From: Begonia masoniana
Taxonomy: Eukaryota > Streptophyta > Magnoliopsida > Cucurbitales > Begoniaceae
Direction: 5' to 3'
Assembly (NCBI GenBank): GCA_022432975.1
Contig: CM039502.1
Location: 75,101,286-75,165,285 of the forward strand
DNA: 64,000 bases
Within the stretch, counting starts at the first letter, position 1; the number at the start of each line of letters is the position of its first letter. Shown here piece after piece: positions 1 through 11,228 of the stretch. Position numbers and translations under genes: made by a program. The notes under the pieces were generated by a model that saw nothing but the letters and a program-made list of their open reading frames with translations, searched no databases and was not told where the DNA came from.

Positions 1-45
1 AAGGAGGGCAATTTCAAAGGGGTCTGACAAACCAGCCATCGCCAA

Positions 46-760
46 TTGGATATTTTTCGAATGGATTTTGAAATCAGATGTGTAAGAAATAATTTGAGCG
101 AGATATGTCAAATCGTTGGGTTATTTATTCAAAGACTGTCAACTTTAGAGGTTGGGAGTCATTGGAAATCAAAAAAGATGTTCGTCAGAATCGCCCTACA
201 CGGAGTGTACGAATTGAGGGGCAATAACTGCGATAAAATTATTCGCTTGTTTTATGCGAACTGGACCTCTACAGGGAGGTGAGATGTTTGAAGACATACA
301 TCTTTTGTACATAAATTTTTATATCTCTAGAGACGGTTAATAAAGTGCTCGAATTTGTCGAAGAAGGGAATGAAGTGGAGAGATACTACCATTCTGCCCG
401 AGATTGTGATTTTTTCAGATCAGCGAAAGAACTTGACTTCTTTATAGGGAAATTCATCGAAATGCAAACATCGGAGGGTTCATGAAGCCAAAAATCCAAG
501 GATTTAAACGTCAGAGCTCGGGTTATTCACAATCTGATAACTCATATCATTTTACCTCGGGATGGACATAGAGATCTCGTGAGCCGAATGGATATCTAAA
601 TGATGGAAAAGTTGTACAACAATAAGATGTTTGACTCTGGCTTCATGATTTTAGGTCACATGCGCCTGAAGTGGATCTCATGCCAGAACAAGTGCGACTA
701 TTATGACCCTGACGCTGACATATACCACACGACATCGTTGAGTTCTTCATAGTAATTGTC
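46..760 (+). pseudogene. Degenerate plant transposon-associated protein
   Basis: A forward reading frame of 78 codons (46-282) is followed, after frameshifts and stops, by conceptual segments to about 760. The first part contains a motif like IIRLFYANW. Near 505-640 a segment reads roughly as VIHNLITHIILPRDGHRD. I recall this pattern (a 'reFYANL' block, then a 'HRDEVS' block) from the widespread 'putative plant transposon protein' domain in many plant genomes. The reading is broken several times, so it is a remnant. The assignment is from memory of the family and is weak. It lies tail-to-tail with the Mutator-like remnant that follows. Confidence 0.3.
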
Positions 761-805
761 GAACTTGGCAGCTCATCGACATCTTGCACTCATTTTTTCT
801 TTCGC

Positions 806-1111
806 CTACCAGGTTGGTCCTTTTTTTATGGGCGGAAGGATTTGCTTCATATTTTGTATAGACGACCACATGTGTTGGTCACTAATAGGATTAATGAAGT
901 GTGAATACAACTGGAGATAAGTTTTCCGGTGATAGTATTGATGAATGTAATTTTCCGGTGCTAGTCTCATGAAATGAATGCAGAGAATGAAATAGACACA
1001 AGAGATTCCAGTAAATTCCCACCTGTAACAGTTACACATACACGTATTCATGTTGACAACATATTGTTCGTTGCCGTTACTGACCTCAAATCGTGCAGCT
1101 CCCACAAACAT
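806..1111 (-). pseudogene. Mutator-like transposase, SWIM zinc-finger C-terminal part
   Basis: The minus-strand frame carries the end of a MuDR/mudrA-type transposase. The block C-x-C followed by WEFTGISC and then IHFMRLAPENYIH is the SWIM zinc finger and its following helix, usually C-x-C-xn-C-x-H. Here the final His is replaced by Tyr (CVY), so a metal ligand is missing. The rest of the same gene lies at 1318-1890 and, beyond two insertions, at 11229-11790. In autonomous relatives this protein binds terminal inverted repeats and moves the element by cut-and-paste. Here frameshifts, stops and a 9-kb interruption make it non-functional. I did not find the ends of the element. Confidence 0.7.
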
Positions 1112-1317
1112 AGCACTCCAATTTCTAGTTACACGTTATAGCTTTACAAGTTTTTTCCTTATCTGGGGACACAAGACGTCTGTTGATGAGGCCAACTTCT
1201 TATAATTTTTTACAATTCTAATCATCAAGCACTTTCGGATCATCTCGAACATGGTTAGAATTAGTTTGTCCTGACAGGTTATAAAAATGCATTGAATGAC
1301 TCACATAAATTGTTTAA

Positions 1318-1890
1318 TCACAATTCACACTTGGGAATTAAAGAAAATGCATGACTAGTCCAATATCTAGAGTTTGTGCCTCGAAGATATGTGTGGGCAT
1401 CCGAGTTAATCTGATGTAAGTTCCTCATTTTTATCTTGAAATGAAAAGTTGTAGTTGCTCTGGCTGCATTCCACATTGCATCTCTGTATACTTTATCCCA
1501 AAATTGATTTTTGAAATTTGCGTACATAAGCCAGAGGCAGTAGCAGTGGTAAGCCAACGATAATTCCTGCTGCCTTGGTATCTGAAAGAACAAGAGAGTA
1601 AATATAAAATAATATAACTACCACAATACCCTAATATTTTAAAGAACAATTGAAAATGCATTATACTTTTTGTCGATCCAAAATAAATGTCCATCTGTAT
1701 CCGATTTAGTCTGTATGTCTTCCTTCAACAATTTCAAAAACCACTTCCATGAGTCAATACACTCTGATTCCACATTGACAATAGTAACGAGATATATTTC
1801 ATCGTTGTCATCAATACTGACGGCTGTCAATAATTGGTCGGAACACGAACCCTTTAGATGACAACCATCTAAACAAATAATGGGTCTACT
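1318..1890 (-). pseudogene. Mutator-like transposase, catalytic core (MULE domain)
   Basis: Read on the minus strand from 1890 downward, the conceptual protein starts with a RPIICLDGCHLKG-like block. It continues through LLTAVSIDDNDE and DSWKWFLKLL (1639-1830), then LYANFKNQFWDKV and MWNAARATT (1318-1593). These are consecutive conserved blocks of the pfam 'MULE transposase domain', with the first Asp of the DDE triad in the LDGCHLKG block. The two frames are offset by a frameshift near 1600-1640, so the gene is broken. The domain begins exactly beside the LTR at 1893, where a gypsy element has cut the gene. The N-terminal half resumes at 11229. Confidence 0.75.
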
Positions 1891-1892
1891 AC

Positions 1893-3877
1893 TATAACAC
1901 CCCGATTCCCTGAACCCGGTTTGTTACTCAAAACCCCGAATATTACTAAGAAACACTTGGGCCAAATATAAAACTTCGTTGAAAATTTCAGAATTTGAAA
2001 TTTGAAAAAACATGAAAACTTGCAGCGGAAATCGTTTAAACAAAAGTAAAATTAAACAAAGCCATGTTAAAATAATCGTTGGCAATATTACTAAGAATCA
2101 ATCAGTTGAGAAGCAAAGGTTTAACTCGTAAAATAATTTAAAGATTTCAAAAGTCAATTCCATCGACCGCCGAACAAAGTCAACAAAAGGGAAAGGCTAC
2201 TCGAAGACATCCACCGGTGACTAAACGACAAAGCACAAGATTTGTCATCCGGTCACTAAACGACAAAACATAAAATTTGTCATCCGGTCACTAAACGACA
2301 AAACATAAAATTTGTCATCCGGTCACTAAGCGACAAAATATATCCTTCATCTACCGGTGACGTCAGCTGGATGATCTCTCTCATCCGATCGACTTTACCC
2401 CACATCTACCGGTGACGTCAGCCGGATGATCCCTCTCATCCGGGCACTAGACGACAAACAAAACTCCTATATCATCCGACAAACAAAACACTCGACATCA
2501 TCCGGTAGAAAAGAAACACAACACTATCCACAGAAAAGAATTTACTTACTTCCCAAAGACCATTCAGGAACGACTCAAGCCATAGCATTAATCAAATCCG
2601 ATAAAAACCAACATTTAAACTCAACAGACTGCTAAAATCAGTAAATTTCAAAATGTATTCAAAATGCTAAAATTCCTACTGTCATGAGAACTCAACATAC
2701 TCAGACTGAATCCTTGACTACTAGTCCTCCACACTGACAGACATCAGTTAAACCGCCCCGTCAGCTGCCAGAACATTGAATAAGTGTACTCCTCCAACTC
2801 GACTAGTCCTCAGTGAACTCAGTAAACACACCTGCTGTCACTTCTTCACCTACATCACAAAACTCATCTATTAGCCTAATGCTAAGTAAGTAATGCAAAA
2901 TGAAATGAATTACTGAAATATAAACTCCTAATCATGCAATTTCTACTTTCTCCTCTCAGTTGCTCATTCATCGTTTCTAATTCAGATCCCCCTGTGAAAT
3001 TGGGAGTCGGATCAACTCTCCCAAAGTATGTATCCACTGACTCATTAAGGGGCGGATTAATTCCCTTAACAGTAAATCTGATTCACATGTTCAGATCCCC
3101 CTGTGAAATTGGAAGTTGGATCAGCTCTTCCAAAGTATATCCACTGTCTCATTAAGGGGCGGATTAATTCCCTTAACAGTAAATCTGATTCACTTTGCTG
3201 TTTCATCACATTCAATCCTCTCCATACCAATGTGTATTCAAATTCATTTTCGTATACATTTTGAAAACGTGATGCATGGCATACAAACATATCCAAGTAA
3301 ATACAAACCTAACGTTTTGTGATGTAGGCCCGAAGGCACAAGCAAACATTACTTACTTGGATCTCCTGGAATTGTCTGGGTAGCTAACCACTTCGGGTAT
3401 TGCTCAACCTAAAACCGTAGACAGAGCATATATTAAATTTCCTCCAATCTTCATTCTAGACCACTATAAATCTAAGGGAAACTCTAGTCATTGTGCATTC
3501 TCGATTTCGACTTAAACCGAACTAACCCTCACTTACTGTATTCTCCAAAACCTCAATATCATCCCTCCCACCAACAATAGATACAATGTAGCTAGAAATA
3601 GATGCAAAACTCACCAAGTTCGGAAGAAGTCGCTGGAGAAAGTCGAAGGGGGGTCTCCTATCGTGCTCTGCTAGGCTGAGGAGCTGAGAATGGGGAGGAA
3701 ATGGAATAAAACAGTGGCGGCTACTTCAATAATAGTTTCCTTAAATACGTTATCCACCTTTAGATTTCTAATTACCCTTATACCCTTGCCTAGTCATCCA
3801 CTAACCCTACATTTAATATTGTCATTAGTTTTAAAAAAAAAGAATAGAGAAACGGTTTAACAGGACCGGGTATTACA
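1893..3877 (-). repeat. 3' LTR of gypsy element (1985 bp)
   Basis: Direct repeat of 8549-10537 with only scattered single-base changes and small indels (for example one TA dinucleotide fewer near 3135). It contains four tandem 35-bp units at 2221-2360, two TGACGTCA palindromes at 2358-2365 and 2413-2420, and a tandem duplication of about 109 bp starting at 2983 and 3092. The purine tract lies immediately right of it, as expected for the 3' LTR of a minus-strand element. Confidence 0.92.
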
Positions 3878-3897
3878 ATCTACCCTCCTTAAAAGAA
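3878..3897 (-). other. Polypurine tract of gypsy element
   Basis: Read on the minus strand, this short purine-rich block (core AAGGAGGGTAGA) ends directly at the TG start of the 3' LTR. It is the usual site for plus-strand DNA priming in LTR retrotransposons. Confidence 0.75.
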
Positions 3898-3912
3898 TTT
3901 TGTCCTCAAAAT

Positions 3913-6900
3913 TCAGTACCTGAATAATTCTGGATGTTGGTCCATCATGTCTTGCTGACGCTCCCAAGTTGTCTCCTCTATGTTCTGATTGTGCCATAAG
4001 ACTTTCACTAGTGGAATTTCTTTGTTGCGCAATACCTTCACTGCATAGTCCAAGATCCTTACTGGTTTCTCCACATATGCAAGAGTAGGAAGGGCCTCAA
4101 TGCTCTGCTGTTCCATAATCTGTGAAGGATCTCTAACACATTTCTTCAGCATGGAAACATGAAACACATTATGAATTCCCTTCAGAGAGGCTGGTAGCAG
4201 AAGTTGATATGCTGACTTCCCAATTCTCTTCACGATTTGGAAAGGTCCAATATACCTGGGGTTCAACTTGCCTATTTTCCCAAACCTCACAACTCCTTTG
4301 AAAGGTGACACTTTAAGGAAAACCTCATCACCTACATCAAACTCTAATTCTCTTCGTCTTTTGTCTGCGTAGCTTTTCTGCCGACTTTGAGCTGTTAAGA
4401 TTCTTTGTCGGATAAGAGCAATTTTCTCCACTGTCTGCTGCACAATATCAGGACCAATCAACCGTGCTTCTCCAACTTCATCCCAATATAATGGAGATCT
4501 GCACTTTCGTCCATATAATGCTTCGTATGGTGCCATGCCTATTGTTGCTTGGAAGCTGTTATTGTAAGAGAACTCGACCAATGGTAAGTATCCACTCCAA
4601 GATCCTTGAAAATCCAATACACATGCTCGGAGCATATCCTCCAAGGTTTGGATAGTTCTCTCGGATTGTCCATCAGTTTGAGGATGAAAGGCTGTGCTAA
4701 AACTAAGCTGTGTTCCCATAGCCTTGTGCAAACTTTTCCAGAACTTGGATGTAAATCTGGAGTCTCGGTCTGAAACTATGGTGCTTGGAACTCCATGCAG
4801 TCTAACCACTTCGTGCACATACAACTCTGCCAGTTGATCCATCGAGTATGTTACCTTTATTGGCAGAAAGTGAGCAGATTTGGTTAAACGATCGACTATT
4901 ACCCAGATTGCATCATGTCCCTTTGCTGTTCTAGGTAATCCCATAACAAAATCCATAGCTATTTGTTCCCATTTCCATTCGGGAACTGGTAAGGGTTGCA
5001 ATGTCCCAGCAGGCCTCTGATGTTCAGCTTTGACTTGCTGGCAGATCAGACATGTCTCCACATACTCCGCCACACTTCTCTTCATACCTGGCCACCAATA
5101 ATGTTGTTTGAGATCTCTGTACATCTTTGTACTTCCAGGATGAACAGAGAGCCTGGAGGAATGTGCCTCAGATAAGATTTCCTTTCTAAGTTCAGTATCA
5201 GCCGGAACAAACCATCTATTTCGAAACTTGAGAATTCCATCGGCTGAGCAGTTGAAATCCAACTTGCCAGTAGAATCCATGCTCAACTTATATTCGTTGC
5301 ATTCAGGGTCATTCATTTGAACTTCCTTTATTCTCTCCAAAATGGTAGGCCTTAAAGATATGGTCGAAAGCATGGCTGACACACTAGACACGGCTTCCAT
5401 GTTAAATCTGTGGAATTCAGTCTCTAAAGCTATTGGTATCTCTAAAATCAATGCAGAGACTGAAGGAGTCACTCTACTCAAAGCATCAGCCACTACATTC
5501 GCCTTGCCGGGGTGGTACTTAATCTCGAAATCATAATCTTTGATAAATTCTAACCATCTACGCTGCCTCATATTCAGTTCCTTTTGCGTGAAAATGTATT
5601 TCAGGCTCTTATGATCTGAAAATATCTCACAAGATTGTCCATACAGGTAATGCCTCCAAATCTTAAGTGCGAATACCACTGCAGCTAATTCTAAGTCATG
5701 TGTAGGGTAATTTTTCTCATGGACCTTCAACTGTCTAGAGGCATAAGCTATCACTTTACCATCCTGCATTAACACACAACCTAGACCGATCTTGGAAGCA
5801 TCACAATAAATGCTAAACTTGCCATTCTCGACAGGGAGGGTCAGAATTGGAGCATTGGTCAGCTTCTGCTTCAAAGTTTGGAAACTATGCTCGCAATCCT
5901 CAGTCCACACATATTTTACGTTCTTCCTAGTTAATCGGGTAAGGGATGTTGCAATCTTTGAGAATCCTTCGATAAATTTCCTGTAATACCCAGCCAATCC
6001 AAGGAAACTTCTGACATCCGTAGCATTCCTCGGTTGGGGCCATTCCTTAACTGCCTGGACCTTAGCTGGATCCACAGATATGCCATCTCCAGAGATGACA
6101 TGTCCTAAAAAGTGAACTTGGTCCAACCAAAATTCACACTTGGAAAACTTGGCATAAAGTTGGTGCCTTCTCAGTACTTCTAACACTAAACCCAAATGTT
6201 TTGCATGCTCATCTTTAGTACTAGAATAGATTAGAATGTCATCTATGAATACAATGACAAACTTGTCCAAATACTCGTGAAACACCCTATTCATGAGATC
6301 CATGAAGGCTGCTGGTGCATTTGTCAGACCAAAAGACATAACCAAAAACTCATAATGTCCATACCTCGTGCGAAAGGCAGTCTTTGGGATATCCTCAGAT
6401 TTAACCTTCAGCTGATAATAACCGGATCTAAGGTCAATCTTAGAGAAAACTCTTGCACCCCTAAGCTGGTCAAATAAGTCATCAATTCTCGGCAGAGGGT
6501 ATTTATTCTTAACAGTTAACTTATTCAATTCTCTATAATCAATGCACATGCGCATAGATCCATCTTTCTTCTTGACAAAGAGGACCGGTGCACCCCATGG
6601 TGAAAAGCTAGGGCGTATGAACCCTTTCTCCAACAGATCCTCCAATTGTTTCTTTAACTCTTTGAGTTCTGTTGGTGCTAGTCTATATGGATTTTTAGAC
6701 ACAGGCTCGGCTCCGGGGTAAACATCCACAACAAATTCGATTTCTCTATCTGGTGGCAAGCCTGGAAGGTCATCTAAGAATACTTCAGGGAAGTCTTGGA
6801 CAACTAAGACATTTTTGGGACTTGATTTCTCCACTAGTTGTATGTCTAAAGCACTAGCTAAGAAGCACAAATACTCTCTACACTGGGAGGGTTTGCAATT

Positions 6901-7026
6901 GACAGAAGTCATTACAGTCATTTCCTTACTCTTCTCTGAGGCTTGAAAGGTATGCCTCAAACTACCAGGGGGTTGGAAACTAACTATTCCAGTCCTACAA
7001 TCAATCGTGGCATAATGCTTAAACAG
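3913..7026 (-). CDS. Gypsy pol: RT-RNase H-integrase-chromodomain-like
   Basis: The frame is open from just after the stop at 7027-7029 down to 3913, about 1037 codons, and is in the same phase as the upstream gag-protease frame. Domains in order: the protease-RT linker; reverse transcriptase with the FIDDILIYS active site (near residue 260); RNase H with an IYCDAS start and an HDLELAAVV block; the integrase HHCC zinc finger (HP...C-LIC); the DDE core ([30 protein letters not shown]); and a C-terminal segment with [15 protein letters not shown] and [13 protein letters not shown] that resembles a chromodomain. Product: replication and integration enzymes of the retroelement. It lacks its own start because it is the second part of one polyprotein. 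Length and motif integrity suggest recent activity. Confidence 0.93.
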   Translation of the reverse strand: MFKHYATIDCRTGIVSFQPPGSLRHTFQASEKSKEMTVMTSVNCKPSQCREYLCFLASALDIQLVEKSSPKNVLVVQDFPEVFLDDLPGLPPDREIEFVVDVYPGAEPVSKNPYRLAPTELKELKKQLEDLLEKGFIRPSFSPWGAPVLFVKKKDGSMRMCIDYRELNKLTVKNKYPLPRIDDLFDQLRGARVFSKIDLRSGYYQLKVKSEDIPKTAFRTRYGHYEFLVMSFGLTNAPAAFMDLMNRVFHEYLDKFVIVFIDDILIYSSTKDEHAKHLGLVLEVLRRHQLYAKFSKCEFWLDQVHFLGHVISGDGISVDPAKVQAVKEWPQPRNATDVRSFLGLAGYYRKFIEGFSKIATSLTRLTRKNVKYVWTEDCEHSFQTLKQKLTNAPILTLPVENGKFSIYCDASKIGLGCVLMQDGKVIAYASRQLKVHEKNYPTHDLELAAVVFALKIWRHYLYGQSCEIFSDHKSLKYIFTQKELNMRQRRWLEFIKDYDFEIKYHPGKANVVADALSRVTPSVSALILEIPIALETEFHRFNMEAVSSVSAMLSTISLRPTILERIKEVQMNDPECNEYKLSMDSTGKLDFNCSADGILKFRNRWFVPADTELRKEILSEAHSSRLSVHPGSTKMYRDLKQHYWWPGMKRSVAEYVETCLICQQVKAEHQRPAGTLQPLPVPEWKWEQIAMDFVMGLPRTAKGHDAIWVIVDRLTKSAHFLPIKVTYSMDQLAELYVHEVVRLHGVPSTIVSDRDSRFTSKFWKSLHKAMGTQLSFSTAFHPQTDGQSERTIQTLEDMLRACVLDFQGSWSGYLPLVEFSYNNSFQATIGMAPYEALYGRKCRSPLYWDEVGEARLIGPDIVQQTVEKIALIRQRILTAQSRQKSYADKRRRELEFDVGDEVFLKVSPFKGVVRFGKIGKLNPRYIGPFQIVKRIGKSAYQLLLPASLKGIHNVFHVSMLKKCVRDPSQIMEQQSIEALPTLAYVEKPVRILDYAVKVLRNKEIPLVKVLWHNQNIEETTWERQQDMMDQHPELFRY

Positions 7027-8394
7027 TCAATCCATTCCTAGAATTACATCAAATCCCATTATATCCATAATGATGAGATCAGCAGGTAGACTCACACTTC
7101 CTACTAACACATCTCTGTCAAGCATCACTCGGTTAGAGTGCATGCGCTCACCAGAGGGTAAGGTAACATTAAACACATGCATGGAAGGGGTAAACGGTAC
7201 ATCTAATTTAGCAGCAAATGTAGATGCTATAAACGAATGCGTTGCACCAGAATCTATCAAAGTAAAAGCAGGCACAGAGTTGATCAATATAGTACCTGAC
7301 ACTACGGCAGGCTGTTCTTCACCCGACTCCGTCATGGAGAATATTCTTGGTTTAATCATAGCAGGACCACTCTTAGGAACTGGACAGTCTCTGCTAATAT
7401 GGCCGACTTTGTTACAATTATAGCATCTGGTGACTCTAGGCTTCGAACACTCTTTGAACGTATGTCCAACTTCCTCACAGTTGAAGCACTTTCCCAAGCC
7501 CAGTCTACATTCTCCCGGGTGGTTCTTCAGGCACTTTGGACACTGGGGAAATTTCCTGACATTTTGCACCCTTCCCCCTGCTCCTTGGCTATTTTGGCCC
7601 TCATTTGGCCTCTTTGTTCCCCTTTGCTGGTGTGGCTGGTTAAACCTTTGCGGGGTCTCCTTTAGTCCAGCACACTTCCTTTCAGCCTCTTCCACTTCCA
7701 GAGCAGTGGACACAACTTCGCTGAACGTTAAACCTTTAATGCCACAGAATTTGACTCCCCGATAAATCTCCGGCTTCAGTCCATGCACAAATTTGAACAC
7801 CTTATCCTCGTCCTTATGAGCAAAGTGTCCAGCAAACCTGGACAAGGACTCAAATTGTCTACTGTACTCAGCCACCGACCCTGTCTGCTTCAAATTCAGA
7901 AATTCCAACTTCTTTGCGGTTTGGACCGTGCTGTTAAAATATTTCTCATAGAAGATGTCCTTAAACTGTGACCAAGTCATAGTCAGAATGTCAGTGGTGG
8001 TTTCAACTGTTTCCCACCAGAGTTGAGCTTCGCCAGCCAAGTGAAATGTTGCTAACGTGACCTTATCTCCTTCTCCAATGCTGGCGCACCTAAACATGCT
8101 CTCTATCTTCCTAAGCCACCCTTCAGCCACAACAGGATCAGATGACTGACCATCAAACGTGGGTGGTCTTAGTCTCCGGAATCTATCCCCGGAATGCTCG
8201 TTGCTAGAACCCGAGTTGGCACTTCCTTGTACCTCTCGGTTCAACAGTACTCCTAGTTGATCGGATTGTTGGCGCATTAATTCTGCCTGCTGTCGCACTA
8301 GATCTGTCAACTGCCCGATTACACTAGAATCCTTTGCGCTTCCCGGAGTTGGTGTCTCTCTCTTCACTCTTGGCCTTCCTGGTCGTCGAGACAT
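7027..8394 (-). CDS. Gypsy gag-protease, ending at an in-frame TGA
   Basis: 455 codons from ATG at 8394. It has a basic N-terminus, a retrotransposon gag domain (AEGWLRKIESMF, AQLWWETV, FKDIFYEKYF) at roughly residues 90-190, two CCHC zinc knuckles (CFNCEEVGHTFKEC and CYNCNKVGHISRDC) near residues 305-345, and an aspartic protease with LIDSGATHSFI near residue 380. Translation stops at a TGA in the middle of the protease-RT junction. The frame continues without shift for about 1037 more codons, and the conserved residue expected there is Trp (TGG). So the likeliest reading is one nonsense mutation in an otherwise single gag-pol frame. Regulated stop readthrough is a less likely alternative. 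Confidence 0.92.
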   Translation of the reverse strand: MSRRPGRPRVKRETPTPGSAKDSSVIGQLTDLVRQQAELMRQQSDQLGVLLNREVQGSANSGSSNEHSGDRFRRLRPPTFDGQSSDPVVAEGWLRKIESMFRCASIGEGDKVTLATFHLAGEAQLWWETVETTTDILTMTWSQFKDIFYEKYFNSTVQTAKKLEFLNLKQTGSVAEYSRQFESLSRFAGHFAHKDEDKVFKFVHGLKPEIYRGVKFCGIKGLTFSEVVSTALEVEEAERKCAGLKETPQRFNQPHQQRGTKRPNEGQNSQGAGGRVQNVRKFPQCPKCLKNHPGECRLGLGKCFNCEEVGHTFKECSKPRVTRCYNCNKVGHISRDCPVPKSGPAMIKPRIFSMTESGEEQPAVVSGTILINSVPAFTLIDSGATHSFIASTFAAKLDVPFTPSMHVFNVTLPSGERMHSNRVMLDRDVLVGSVSLPADLIIMDIMGFDVILGMD

Positions 8395-8532
8395 TTTGCT
8401 ATATTCCTGCGCAGGGTTAACTATTTTATAAACATCTAATTACTAAGGCTAACATAAACACTTACATTTGTTGGAGTACTCCCATGCAACGATCGGCACT
8501 GACGAGTAATCTTTTGAACGGTTTAACTGAAT

Positions 8533-8545
8533 GTCTCTGATACCA
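8533..8545 (-). other. tRNA-iMet primer binding site of gypsy element
   Basis: On the minus strand this reads TGGTATCAGAG followed by AC, the standard plant primer site complementary to initiator Met tRNA. It starts three bases after the end of the 5' LTR. Confidence 0.85.
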
Positions 8546-8548
8546 CAC

Positions 8549-10537
8549 TATAACACCCCGATTCCCTGAACCCGGTTTGTTACTCAAAACCCCGAATATT
8601 ACTAAGAAACACTTGGGCCAAATATAAAACTTCGTTGAAAATTTCAGAATTTGAAATTTGACAAAACATGAAAACTTGCAGCGGAAATCGTTTAAACAAA
8701 AGTAAAATTAAACAAAGCCATGTTAAAATAATCGTTGGCAATATTACTAAGAATCAATCAGTTGAGAAGCAAAGGTTTAACTCGTAAAATAATTTAAAGA
8801 TTTCAAAAGTCAATTCCATCGACCGCCGAACAAAGTCAACAAAAGGGAAAGGCTACTCGAAGACATCCACCGGTGACTAAACGACAAAGCACAAGATTTG
8901 TCATCCGGTCACTAAACGACAAAACATAAAATTTGTCATCCGGTCACTAAACGACAAAACATAAAATTTGTCATCCGGTCACTAAGCGACAAAATATATC
9001 CTTCATCTACCGGTGACGTCAGCTGGATGATCTCTCTCATCCGATCGACTTTACCCCACATCTACCGGTGACGTCAGCCGGATGATCCCTCTCATCCGGG
9101 CACTAGACGACAAACAAAACTCCTATATCATCCGACAAACAAAACACTCGACATCATCCGGTAGAAAAGAAACACAACACTATCCACAGAAAAGAATTTA
9201 CTTACTTCCCAAAGATCATTCAGGAACGACTCAAGCCATAGCATTAATCAAATCCGATAAAAACCAACATTTAAATTCAACAGACTGCTAAAATCAGTAA
9301 ATTTCAAAACGTATTCAAAATGCTAAAATTCCTACTGTCATGAGAACTCAACATACTCAGACTGAATCCTTGACTACTAGTCCTCCACACTGACAGACAT
9401 CAGTTAAACCGCCCCGTCAGCTGCCAGAACATTGAATAAGTGTACTCCTCCAACCCGACTAGTCCTCAGTGAACTCAGTAAACACACCTGCTGTCACTTC
9501 TTCACCTACATCACAAAACTCATCTATTAGCCTAATGCTAAGTAAGTAATTCAAAATGAAATGAATTACTGAAACATGAACTCCTAATCATGCAATTTCT
9601 ACTTTCTCCTCTCAGTTGCTCATTCATCGTTTCTAATTCAGATCCCCCTGTGAAATTGGGAGTCGGATCAACTCTCCCAAAGTATGTATCCACTGACTCA
9701 TTAAGGGGCGGATTAATTCCCTTAACAGTAAATCTGATTCACATGTTCAGATCCCCCTGTGAAATTGGAAGTTGGATCAGCTCTTCCAAAGTATATATCC
9801 ACTGTCTCATTAAGGGGCGGATTAATTCCCTTAACAGTAAATCTGATTCACTTTGCTGTTTCATCACATTCAATCCTCTCCATACCAATGTGTATTCAAA
9901 TTCATTTTCGTATACATTTTGAAAACGTGATGCATGGCATACAAACATATCCAAGTAAATACAAACCTAACGTTTTGTGATGTAGGCCCGAAGGCACAAG
10001 CAAACATTACTTACTTGGATCTCCTGGAATTGTCTGGGTAGCTAACCACTTCGGGTATTGCTCAACCTAAAACCGTAGACAGAGCATATATTAAATTTCC
10101 TCTAATCTTCATTCTAGACCACTATAAATCTAAGGGAAACTCTAGTCATTGTGCATTCTCGATTTCGACTTAAACCGAACTAACCCTCACTTACTGTATT
10201 CTCCAAAACCTCAATATCATCCCTCCCACCAACAATAGATACAATGTAGCTAGAAATAGAGGCAAAACTCACCAAGTTCGGAAGAAGTCGCTGGAGAAAG
10301 TCGAAGGGGGGTCTCCTATCGTGCTCTGCTAGGCTGAGGAGCTGAGAATGGGGAGGAAATGGAATAAAACAGTGGCGGCTACTTCAATAATAGTTTCCTT
10401 AAATACGTTATCCACCTTTAGATTTCTAATTACCCTTATACCCTTGCCTAGTCATCCACTAACGCTACATTTAATATTGTCATTAGTTTTTAAAAAAAAA
10501 AGAATAGAGAAACGGTTTAACAGGACCGGGTATTACA
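8549..10537 (-). repeat. 5' LTR of gypsy element (1989 bp)
   Basis: Direct repeat of 1893-3877 in the same orientation. It carries the same internal 35-bp tandem units (from about 8877), TGACGTCA palindromes at 9014-9021 and 9069-9076, and the duplicated block of about 109 bp. The primer site lies on its left, as expected for the 5' LTR of a minus-strand element. Reads in the 10348-10500 part are LTR sequence and not a gene. Confidence 0.92.
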
Positions 10538-10553
10538 ACTTCATTGCAGCGAA

Positions 10554-11228
10554 TGTAACGGCCCAATCTCCTGATCACTCCCCCAGCCTAGGCCCACAGC
10601 CCCAACCGGCGAGAGTGACCAGCCTCATGTCCGTGCAGTCTCACGCAGAGCCCTGCCACGTGGCAGCCACACAGGCCCACCACGTGTACTCACGATCTTC
10701 CCTCTCCCTACAGAGGGAAGATCGTGAGTACACGTGGTGGGCCTGTGTGGCTGCCACGTGGCAGGCTCTGCGTGAGACTGCACGGACATGAGGCTGGTCA
10801 CTCTCGCCGGTTGGGGCTGTGGGCCTAGGCTGGGGGAGTGGATCAGGAGATTGGGCCGTTACAAAAAAGGCGCCTTTTTTGTAACGGCCCAATCTCCTGA
10901 TCCACTCCCCCAGCCTAGGCCCACAGCCCCAACCGGCGAGAGTGACCAGCCTCATGTCCGTGCAGTCTCACGCAGAGCCCTGCCAGCTCAAGTGGTACTC
11001 CTCATTCGTAGCCCAGGTACTAGTCCCTAAGGTCTTGGGTTCGAGTGAGGGGGAAGGCAAAAACCCTCTGCAGGGAGAGGGAAGATCGTGAGTACACGTG
11101 GTGGGCCTGTGTGGCTGCCACGTGGCAGGGCTCTGCGTGAGACTGCACGGACATGAGGCTGGTCACTCTCGCCGGTTGGGGCTGTGGCCCTAGGCTGGGG
11201 GAGTGGATCAGGAGATTGGGCCGTTACA
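10554..11228. mobile_element. Double fold-back (palindromic) element
   Basis: Two units, 10554-10863 and 10880-11228, each begin TGTAACGGCCC and end GGGCCGTTACA. Each is an inverted repeat. Unit 1 folds on itself with arms of about 150 bp around a tiny loop near 10707-10712. Unit 2 has similar arms around a longer loop. The units are separated by a 16-bp spacer that is itself a palindrome centred on GGCGCC. Flanks are GCGAA (10549-10553) and GCAAA (11229-11233), a possible 5-bp target duplication with one mismatch. It interrupts the Mutator-like transposase gene next to the gypsy insertion. Arms of unit 1 are nearly perfect, so the duplication or insertion is young. Family not recognised. Confidence 0.75.
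10982..11055 (+). other. tRNA-like (SINE head-like) segment in fold-back loop
   Basis: The loop of the second palindrome holds AGCTCAAGTGGTA, which resembles a tRNA A box. About 45 bases later comes GGGTTCGAGTG, which resembles the B box (consensus GGTTCGANTCC, with the last bases off). The order and spacing fit a tRNA-derived internal Pol III promoter such as a SINE head. I cannot draw a complete cloverleaf, so I do not call a tRNA gene. Confidence 0.4.

Larger units (their letters stand above)
1893..10537 (-). mobile_element. Ty3/gypsy chromodomain-type LTR retrotransposon (Tekay-like), nearly intact
   Basis: An 8.6-kb element on the minus strand. Two almost identical LTRs (1893-3877 and 8549-10537) flank one polyprotein-coding region. 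In element orientation the LTR runs TGTAATACCC...GGGTGTTATA. A tRNA-iMet primer site lies just inside the 5' LTR and a purine tract just inside the 3' LTR. Five-base flanks ACTAC (1888-1892) and ACTTC (10538-10542) agree in 4 of 5 positions, consistent with a target duplication. The domain order gag, protease, RT, RNase H, integrase, then a chromodomain-like tail is that of plant chromoviruses; the Tekay clade is my inference from the tail and protease motifs. It inserted into a Mutator-like transposase gene. Confidence 0.92.

Noticed and set aside
1893..10537. Endogenous pararetrovirus or other viral integration
   Set aside because: LTRs, tRNA-Met primer site, gag-protease-RT-integrase order and target duplication identify an LTR retrotransposon; no envelope, movement or coat protein is seen.
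10982..11055. tRNA gene
   Set aside because: A- and B-box-like motifs only; no acceptor stem or full cloverleaf could be formed by eye.
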